Assembly: GCA_016124235.1 (NCBI GenBank)
Contig: WGOC01000017.1
Coordinates: 186,001 to 250,000, forward strand
Length of the DNA: 64,000 bases
Source of the DNA: a bacterium
GTDB taxonomy: Bacteria; Verrucomicrobiota; Verrucomicrobiia; Limisphaerales; RI-55
Reading direction: 5' to 3'
Shown: positions 57,334 through 64,000 of the stretch, piece by piece
Layout: each line of letters opens with the position of its first letter
Numbering within the stretch: the first letter of the stretch is position 1
Notes under the pieces: model-generated
What the model saw: only the letters and a program-made list of their open reading frames with translations
Told to the model about the DNA's origin: nothing
Databases searched by the model: none
Made by a program: the position numbers and the translations under genes

Positions 57334-58080
57334 ATGCGACTCCATATCCTCAGTGATCTGCACATCGAGTTCGCCGACTTCGAACCGCCGGCCACCGACG
57401 CCGACGTGGTCATTCTCGCCGGTGACGTTCATATCGGGCGCGAAGGCCGGAAATGGATCCGCCGCCACTTCGCGGACCGGCCGGTGATCTATGTGCTCGG
57501 CAATCACGAGTTCTACCGCCATTCCCTGCCAGAACTGACTGAGGATTTACGCCGGGAGACCGAAGGGAGCCTGATCCATCTTCTCGAAAATAGTTCGGTC
57601 GAGATTGATGGATTCACATTCCTGGGCTGCACACTCTGGACCGACTTTGCGGTCTCGGGCAATCCGGTTGAAAGCCGCGCGGCCGCCGAAAACTGCATGG
57701 CGGACTATCAGTTGATACGCAGCAGCCCAGCGTTTTGCCGAATACGAGCGCTGGACACCCAGCGACTGCACATTGCGTCACGGCAGTGGTTGTCCAGCGA
57801 ACTCGGGAAACACAATCCGGCCAAAATGGTGGTCGTCACACACCACGGACCGTGTAGCCGATCGATTCCACCCGACCACGCCGGCGAAGCGTTGAACGGG
57901 GCGTTTTGCTCACGCCTCAATACGTTCGTGGCCACCAGCCGAATTCCGTTGTGGGTTCACGGCCACACTCATCACTGCGTCGATTATCGGCTTGGTGAGA
58001 CTCGTGTGCTGGCCAACCAGCGTGGATATCCGGACGCGTTCTGCAAGGATTTCGATCCCGGACTGGTCCTGGAATTGTAG
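57334..58080 (+). CDS. Metallophosphoesterase
   Basis: MRLHILSDLHIEFADFEPP, VILAGDVHIG, LGNHEFYRH, VVVTHHGP, VHGHTHHCVDY. Confidence 0.95.
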   Translation: MRLHILSDLHIEFADFEPPATDADVVILAGDVHIGREGRKWIRRHFADRPVIYVLGNHEFYRHSLPELTEDLRRETEGSLIHLLENSSVEIDGFTFLGCTLWTDFAVSGNPVESRAAAENCMADYQLIRSSPAFCRIRALDTQRLHIASRQWLSSELGKHNPAKMVVVTHHGPCSRSIPPDHAGEALNGAFCSRLNTFVATSRIPLWVHGHTHHCVDYRLGETRVLANQRGYPDAFCKDFDPGLVLEL

Positions 58081-58088
58081 AATTGCTC

Positions 58089-58789
58089 ATGACGGCAGTT
58101 GAACAAAACGGTTTTGAACGGATTGCAAACTTCTCGGACGCGTCCGTGGCCCGCACGCGGTGGATCTCTTGGAAGCCATGAAGCGTCACGCCACCGGCGG
58201 CCGGGCGGGAACTCGTAATCTGCTGACTGAAAGTGCGGTCCTGCGAGTAGCCGAGGAGATCGCGGGCTTTGAAATCATCACGGCCGCCACCGGTCGTGCG
58301 GCTTTCCCCGTCCGCGCGCTGCTGTTCGACAAGACCCCACAAACCAACTGGAACGTCAGCTGGCATCAGGATTTGAGCATCGCGGTTAGGGAAAGACACG
58401 ACGTTCAAGGCTTTACCGGCTGGGCTTTGAAGCAAGGAGTCTGGCACGCGCAACCGCCGGCAGCTTTCCTTGAACGCATGATCACGTTGCGGCTGCATTT
58501 GGATGATTGCAAATCGGACAATGGACCGCTGCGGGTGATCCCCGGCTCGCATCGCGATGGCCGATTCGATTCCGAAGCGATCGCGCGCTGGCGGTCAGTC
58601 GTTCCGGCAAAGGAGATCATCTGCCAGGCGGGTGATGCGTTGCTGATGCGTCCGCTTTTGTTGCACGCATCGTCCAGGGCAACGCGCCCGAGCCATCGCC
58701 GTGTCTTGCACGTGGAATACGCGGCATTCCAACTTCCGGCCCCGCTTGTTTGGGCGTTTGCATCAACAGAATCACCGAAGATGGATTGA
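58089..58789 (+). pseudogene. Phytanoyl-CoA dioxygenase-family gene with apparent frameshift near 58140-58160
   Basis: MTAVEQNGFERIANFSDASVA in one frame, HAVDLLEAMKRHATGGRAGTRNLLTES...WHQDLSIAV...VIPGSHRDGRF in another; continuous if 1 base is restored. Confidence 0.6.
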
Positions 58790-58823
58790 GCGTTTCGGCG
58801 CCACTTGATATTTCTTGCTGCGC

Positions 58824-59849
58824 ATGAAAGCACTTCAACTGGCCGAACCCAAAGTCTGGACCTCCCTCGACGTCCCCGAACCGAATCAGCCCGGTCTCGG
58901 CGAAGCGCTCGTGCGGACGCATCGCATTGGTATTTGTGGCACCGACATCTCGGGTTATCTCGGCAAAATGCCGTTCTTCAAATACCCGCGCATCCCCGGT
59001 CACGAACTCGGCGTGGAAGTGCTGGCGGTTGGTGAGGGCGTGACGAACGTCAAACCGGGTGATCGTTGTTCCGTCGAGCCTTACATGAACTGCGGCAAGT
59101 GCTTTCCCTGCCGCAAGGGCAACAGCAATTGCTGCACGTCGTTAAACGTCATCGGCGTCATGATCGATGGCGGAATGCGCGAACGATTTTTGATCCGCGC
59201 GGACAAATTGCATCCATCTGCCAAACTTTCGATGGAACAACTCGCTCTTGTCGAAACGCTCGCTATTGGCTGTCACGCGACGGACCGGGGCGAACCCAAA
59301 AAGGGCGAGCACGCGTTGATCATCGGCGCCGGACCGATCGGCCTGTCGGTTCTTGAATTCACTCGACTCACCGGCGCGACCGTCACCGTAATGGACATGG
59401 TCGAATCACGACTGGAGTTTTGCCGGAAGACTTATGGCATCGAACATACGATCCAATTCAAAGGCGACGGATCGGAGTTCGAGCAGATGAAGACGATCAC
59501 CGGCGGCGACATGTATTCGGTGGTCACGGACGCCACGGGCAGCAACAAATCGATGTCGTCCGCGCTGCAATATTGCGCGCACACCGGTTCGCTCGTTTAT
59601 GTGGGGATCACGACGCAGGAAATCACGTTCACCCATCCGGTGATGCACCGGCCGGAATTGACGCTCAAGGCCAGCCGCAACGCCCTGCCCCGCGATTTTC
59701 CGCGCATCATCCAATTGATCGAAGACGGCACGATCAACACCGATCCGTGGATCACCCACCGGACCGGCATTGATCAACTAATCAGCCAGTTCGAGTCATT
59801 CACCCGACCCGAAACCGGCGTCATCAAGGCGGTCGTGGAAATGAGTTGA
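58824..59849 (+). CDS. Zinc-type alcohol/polyol dehydrogenase (MDR family)
   Basis: RIGICGTDISGYLGKMPFFKYPRIPGHELGVEV, CGKCFPCRKGNSNCC, IIGAGPIGLSVLEF. Confidence 0.93.
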   Translation: MKALQLAEPKVWTSLDVPEPNQPGLGEALVRTHRIGICGTDISGYLGKMPFFKYPRIPGHELGVEVLAVGEGVTNVKPGDRCSVEPYMNCGKCFPCRKGNSNCCTSLNVIGVMIDGGMRERFLIRADKLHPSAKLSMEQLALVETLAIGCHATDRGEPKKGEHALIIGAGPIGLSVLEFTRLTGATVTVMDMVESRLEFCRKTYGIEHTIQFKGDGSEFEQMKTITGGDMYSVVTDATGSNKSMSSALQYCAHTGSLVYVGITTQEITFTHPVMHRPELTLKASRNALPRDFPRIIQLIEDGTINTDPWITHRTGIDQLISQFESFTRPETGVIKAVVEMS

Positions 59850-59983
59850 TTATTCGGGTCCGCAAATCTCGGCCTTTTGCCCATTAGGAAAGGTCGACTG
59901 GAAAACAGGTCCGCTGCAAAGTTGGCCTCCCGACGTCCTTGGCTTGAATTTCTCGTTGTGCCCAGCGTTTAATAAACACATCC

Positions 59984-62900
59984 ATGAAACACCTGACACT
60001 ATCCTTTTCGCTGCTTGCGGCCAGTTTGCTGGCGGGTTCGGCGGCGGATCAACCCGCTCTGCAATTGAAGAAGGGCGATCATATCGCCTTGATCGGTAAC
60101 GCCCTGCCGGACCGCATGCAGTTCGACGGTTATCTCGAAACGTTGATCACCGCCGCGTATCCAAATGACGACCTGACCTTCCGGAATCTCGGACGCACGG
60201 GAGACGAAGTGGTCACGCGGGCGCGTTCGGCCAACTTTGGCACGCCCGACGAATGGCTCGAAAAAACCAAGACCGACGTCATTCTGGCTTATTTCGGGTT
60301 CAATGAATCCTTCAACGGCGAGGCCGGGCTCGACAAGTTCAAGACGGATCTGGATACGTTTCTCAAACAAACCAAGGCGATGAATTACAGCGGCAATGGC
60401 GCGCCGCGAATCGTCTTGTTCTCGCCCATCGCGGCCGAGCATCACCAAGACCCGAATTTCGCGCTGCCGGACAAGATCAACGCCAACGTCGAGCTTTACA
60501 CCAAGGCGATGGGTGAGGTGGCCCGGCAGAACGGAGTGCCGTTCGTCGACCTCTACGCGCCAACGAAATCGCTGTTTGATTACAACCGCGACCAGAAACA
60601 ATCGCTCACGATCGATGGGCAGCACTTGAGCCAGGACGGCGATCGCGTGCTGGCGCCGATCATGTTCCGCGCGTTGTTTGGCAAGGAACCGCCGCAGGGT
60701 GATTTCTCCAAACTGCGCGAAGCCATCAATGCGAAGAACTGGCAGTGGCACATGCGCTACCGGACGATTGACGGTTACAACGTTTATGGTGGCCGGTCCG
60801 AGCTCGCCTATCAGCCCGACAAGGGCGCCTTCATTACGGACCGCGACCCGAAACCGCCGTTCATTTCGAACTACGAAGTCATGCAACGCGAAATGCAGAT
60901 GCGGGACGTGATGGTGGCCAACCGCGACAAGCGAGTCTGGGCCATCGCTCAAGGAGGCGACCTCGAGGTGGACGATTCCAATCTGCCGCCGCCGATCGAC
61001 GTGCCGACGAACGAGCGCGGTTCCAACCCAGACGGCACGTTTCCCGTGACGGGTGGGGAGGAAATGATCTCGGAAATGAAGGTGCACTCGAACATGAAGG
61101 TGAACCTGTTCGCCAGCGACGAGCAGTTCCCTGAGTTGATCAGTCCATTGCAAATGATGTGGGATACCAAGGGCCGGCTTTGGGTGACGGTCTGGCGGAA
61201 TTATCCGGAACGCAAACCGACCAGCACGATCGGCGACAGTGTGCTGATCTTTGAAGACACCGACGGCGACGGCAAGGCCGACAAGGTCACGCACTTCCTC
61301 GACGGTTTGAACGCTCCCACGGGATTCCAGTTTTACAAGGACGGCTTGTTGGTCATGCAGGCGCCGGATCTTTGGTATGTTCGCGACACCGACGGCGACG
61401 ACCATGCTGACACCAAGGAACGCGTCCTGATGGGAATGGATTCAGCGGACTCTCATCACACGGCAAATGCGCTTTCCTACGATCCGGGCGGAGCGATCTA
61501 CCTGAGCGACGGTGTGTTTCACCGCACGCAGGTGGAAACCGCGAATGGCCCGGTGCGCAATCTCGATGCCGGCATCTACCGCTTTGAGCCCGTCACCGGC
61601 CGGTTCGAGCGCTACATCTCCTATGGATTTGCGAATCCACACGGCAAGGTCTTCGATCGTTGGGGCAACGGCATCATGACGGATGCGACGGGTAACAACA
61701 GTTACTTTGACGCGGCGTTCAGCGGTCACATCGATTACCCGATGAAGCACCCGGGTATGAAACAGTTTTGGGATCGGCCTTCCCGTCCGTGCCCCGGCAC
61801 GGGCTGGCTCAGCAGCCGGCATTTTCCGGACGAACTCCAGGGCACGTTCATGAACTGCAACGTGATTGGCTTTCAGGGCATTTACCTGGTCAAAGTCACC
61901 GACGACGGATCGGGCATCAAAGGCGAAACGATCGAACCGCTCGTTTCATCGACGAATTACAACTTTCGTCCTTCAAACGTCGATATCGGGCCCGACGGCG
62001 CCATTTATTTCCTCGATTGGGAAAAGCCGCTCATCGGCCACATGCAGCATCACCTGCGCGATCCCAACCGTTACTTCCCGCACGGCCGCATTTACCGCAT
62101 CACTTACGACGGCCGGCCGCTCTTGAAGCAGCCGAAAATTGACGGCCAACCGATTCCCGATTTGCTTGAGCTGCTGAAGTCGCCCGAAGACGGCGTACGC
62201 CAGCTCGCGAAAATCGAACTCGCCAAGCACGACGCCCAGGAAGTGGCGGCGGCCGTGCAGAAGTGGATCACCACGCTCGACAAATCGTCGCCCGATTATG
62301 AGCACGAAATGATGGAAGCGCTGTGGGTTCATCAATGGAACAACGTCGTCAACGTCGACTTGCTGAAGCGCATGCTCAACTCGCCCGATCCGCGTGCCGT
62401 CGCGGCGGCTGGACGCGTCCTCTGCTACTGGCGCGATCGCGTGCCGGACGCGTTGGATCTCTTCCGCAAGCTCGCCAACGACGCCAGTCCCCGCGTCCGT
62501 CTGGAAGCGGTTCGCGCGGCGAGCTTCTTCGATAGTCCGGAAGCGGCCGAGGTCGCCCTCGAAGTGCTGAAACATCCGATGGATTACTACCTCGAATACA
62601 CTTTGAAGGAGACCATGCGCCAACTCGAGCCGGTCTGGCGGAAAGCGCTGAGCGAAGGCAAATCCATCGCCGCCGACAACCCGAAAGGCGTCGAATACAT
62701 TTTGAACGCCGTGCCAAACTCCGGGCTCGCCAACCTGCCTCGCATTCCGGGTGTTTTGGAAGCCTACCTGACCCGGCCCGGCATTACCGATGCCGATCGC
62801 GCTGTGGCTCTGGCGGATTTGGCTGACAAAAAAGGCACCGACCGCACCACGTTGCTGATGGACCTGATCAAGGGTTCCTACAAAGACGATGCCGCCGCGC

Positions 62901-64000
62901 AGGCCAATCTCGCCCGGCAATTGCCAACCGTCCCGCCCGACGAACTGAAATCCAAGCGGACGATGGTTGCGGAACTGACCAAACCCGATGCACCGGGCGT
63001 GGCGAGACCGGCGGCTTGGGCCGCGCTCGCAGCCGCTGACGGTTCCTTTGACGCCGTTTTCAATCGCGCCGAGAAGGATCCGGCTGAACTGACGGAACTG
63101 CTTAACGGCATCCCGCTGTTGATGGACCCAACGTTGCGGGCGGCGGCGTGGCCGAAAGTTCGGCCATTGTTGACCTCCCTTCCTGGCGGCTGGGACAGCG
63201 GCAAAATGAAAGCCGGCACCAAAGGCCGGTATGTGAGGATCGAGCTGCCTCGTCGCGGCACGTTGACTCTGGCTGAAGTCGAGGTCATGAGCGACGGCCG
63301 CAACATTGCCCGGTTCGGCAAGGCCAGCGAGTCATCTGTCGCCAATGGCGGCACCGCCGATCGCGCGATTGACGGCCGGACTGATGGCGACTTCGGCAGC
63401 GGAACTCAAACGCACACTCGAGAGAATTCCCGCGACCCATGGTGGGAGGTCGATCTCGGTGCGACGCGTCCGATCAATTCTGTCGTCGTCTGGAATCGTA
63501 CCGAAGGCGAACTAGGCAAACGCCTTGATCACTTCACGTTGCAGGTCCTCGACGATTCACGAAATGTGATCTTCGAACAAAAAGACAACCCTGCGCCGGA
63601 GAAGAATGTCACGATCAACGTGAGCACCGATCCGGTGGGCACCATGCGCCGGGCAGCCATCCAGGCGCTCGCCAGCATGGGAACCAAGCCGGCCGAGACG
63701 TTCGGCGCCCTTTCGGACCTCATCGTCAAGGGCGAGGAAGTCGTGGAAGCCACCCGCGCTTTGCGCAGCGTGCCCCGCGCAAGTTGGCCCGCCAAGGAAG
63801 CTGGAGCCGACGCGCGTGCGCTCGTCGATTGGGCCAAATCCGTCCCGACGGATGCGCGTACTTCGCAGGACTTCGTGGAGACAACCCAAACCGCTTCGGA
63901 CTTGACCGGGCTGCTTCCGGCGCCGGAAGCCGTCGCGTTGCGCCACCAGTTGAAGGACATTCGCGTCGCGATGTTTGTCGTCCGCACGGTGCGCGAGCAA
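59984..64000 (+). CDS. PVC-type multidomain protein: SGNH-like + membrane-bound dehydrogenase propeller + HEAT + F5/8 C-like domain (truncated by right window edge)
   Basis: Read directly: MKHLTLSFSLLAASLLAGSAADQPALQLKKGDHIALIGNALPDRMQ ... VNLFASDEQFPELISPLQMMWDTKGRLWVTVWRNYPE ... WWEVDLGATRPINSVVVWNRT; 1339 codons open to the edge; absent from supplied ORF track. Confidence 0.88.
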   Translation, partial: MKHLTLSFSLLAASLLAGSAADQPALQLKKGDHIALIGNALPDRMQFDGYLETLITAAYPNDDLTFRNLGRTGDEVVTRARSANFGTPDEWLEKTKTDVILAYFGFNESFNGEAGLDKFKTDLDTFLKQTKAMNYSGNGAPRIVLFSPIAAEHHQDPNFALPDKINANVELYTKAMGEVARQNGVPFVDLYAPTKSLFDYNRDQKQSLTIDGQHLSQDGDRVLAPIMFRALFGKEPPQGDFSKLREAINAKNWQWHMRYRTIDGYNVYGGRSELAYQPDKGAFITDRDPKPPFISNYEVMQREMQMRDVMVANRDKRVWAIAQGGDLEVDDSNLPPPIDVPTNERGSNPDGTFPVTGGEEMISEMKVHSNMKVNLFASDEQFPELISPLQMMWDTKGRLWVTVWRNYPERKPTSTIGDSVLIFEDTDGDGKADKVTHFLDGLNAPTGFQFYKDGLLVMQAPDLWYVRDTDGDDHADTKERVLMGMDSADSHHTANALSYDPGGAIYLSDGVFHRTQVETANGPVRNLDAGIYRFEPVTGRFERYISYGFANPHGKVFDRWGNGIMTDATGNNSYFDAAFSGHIDYPMKHPGMKQFWDRPSRPCPGTGWLSSRHFPDELQGTFMNCNVIGFQGIYLVKVTDDGSGIKGETIEPLVSSTNYNFRPSNVDIGPDGAIYFLDWEKPLIGHMQHHLRDPNRYFPHGRIYRITYDGRPLLKQPKIDGQPIPDLLELLKSPEDGVRQLAKIELAKHDAQEVAAAVQKWITTLDKSSPDYEHEMMEALWVHQWNNVVNVDLLKRMLNSPDPRAVAAAGRVLCYWRDRVPDALDLFRKLANDASPRVRLEAVRAASFFDSPEAAEVALEVLKHPMDYYLEYTLKETMRQLEPVWRKALSEGKSIAADNPKGVEYILNAVPNSGLANLPRIPGVLEAYLTRPGITDADRAVALADLADKKGTDRTTLLMDLIKGSYKDDAAAQANLARQLPTVPPDELKSKRTMVAELTKPDAPGVARPAAWAALAAADGSFDAVFNRAEKDPAELTELLNGIPLLMDPTLRAAAWPKVRPLLTSLPGGWDSGKMKAGTKGRYVRIELPRRGTLTLAEVEVMSDGRNIARFGKASESSVANGGTADRAIDGRTDGDFGSGTQTHTRENSRDPWWEVDLGATRPINSVVVWNRTEGELGKRLDHFTLQVLDDSRNVIFEQKDNPAPEKNVTINVSTDPVGTMRRAAIQALASMGTKPAETFGALSDLIVKGEEVVEATRALRSVPRASWPAKEAGADARALVDWAKSVPTDARTSQDFVETTQTASDLTGLLPAPEAVALRHQLKDIRVAMFVVRTVREQ

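Noticed and set aside
59999-61405. 468-aa minus-strand ORF
   Set aside because: Antisense to the well supported 59984-64000 plus-strand gene.

Overview
GC-rich bacterial chromosomal window, most likely from a Verrucomicrobiota/PVC-type organism (inference from PVC-type heme/dehydrogenase giants, Gloeo_Verruco repeats, several sulfatases and DUF1080 domains). About 50 genes are supportable. Main blocks: (i) a galactose/galactofuranose cluster (galT, GH43, PP2C phosphatase, YtfQ-, YtfR-, YtfT- and YjfF-like ABC transporter, galK, divergent XylR-like regulator); (ii) a tight five-gene terpenoid-type operon (HpnH-like radical SAM, DUF116::polyprenyl synthase fusion, small protein, prenyltransferase-beta-like protein, class II DxDD cyclase); (iii) a tight four-gene operon coding a GcvH-like lipoyl protein, an aquaporin::G3E GTPase fusion, an HdrA-N-terminal-like Cys protein and a 2[4Fe-4S] ferredoxin, which I rate with (ii) as the best candidates for an undescribed system; (iv) a sulfatase/GH92/SGNH glycan-degradation block; (v) a uronate/deoxysugar-type catabolic block; (vi) two copies of a dispersed palindromic repeat, one of them inside the ytfR-like coding sequence. 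No rRNA, tRNA or CRISPR array was recognised. All calls come from reading motifs by eye; no searches were run.
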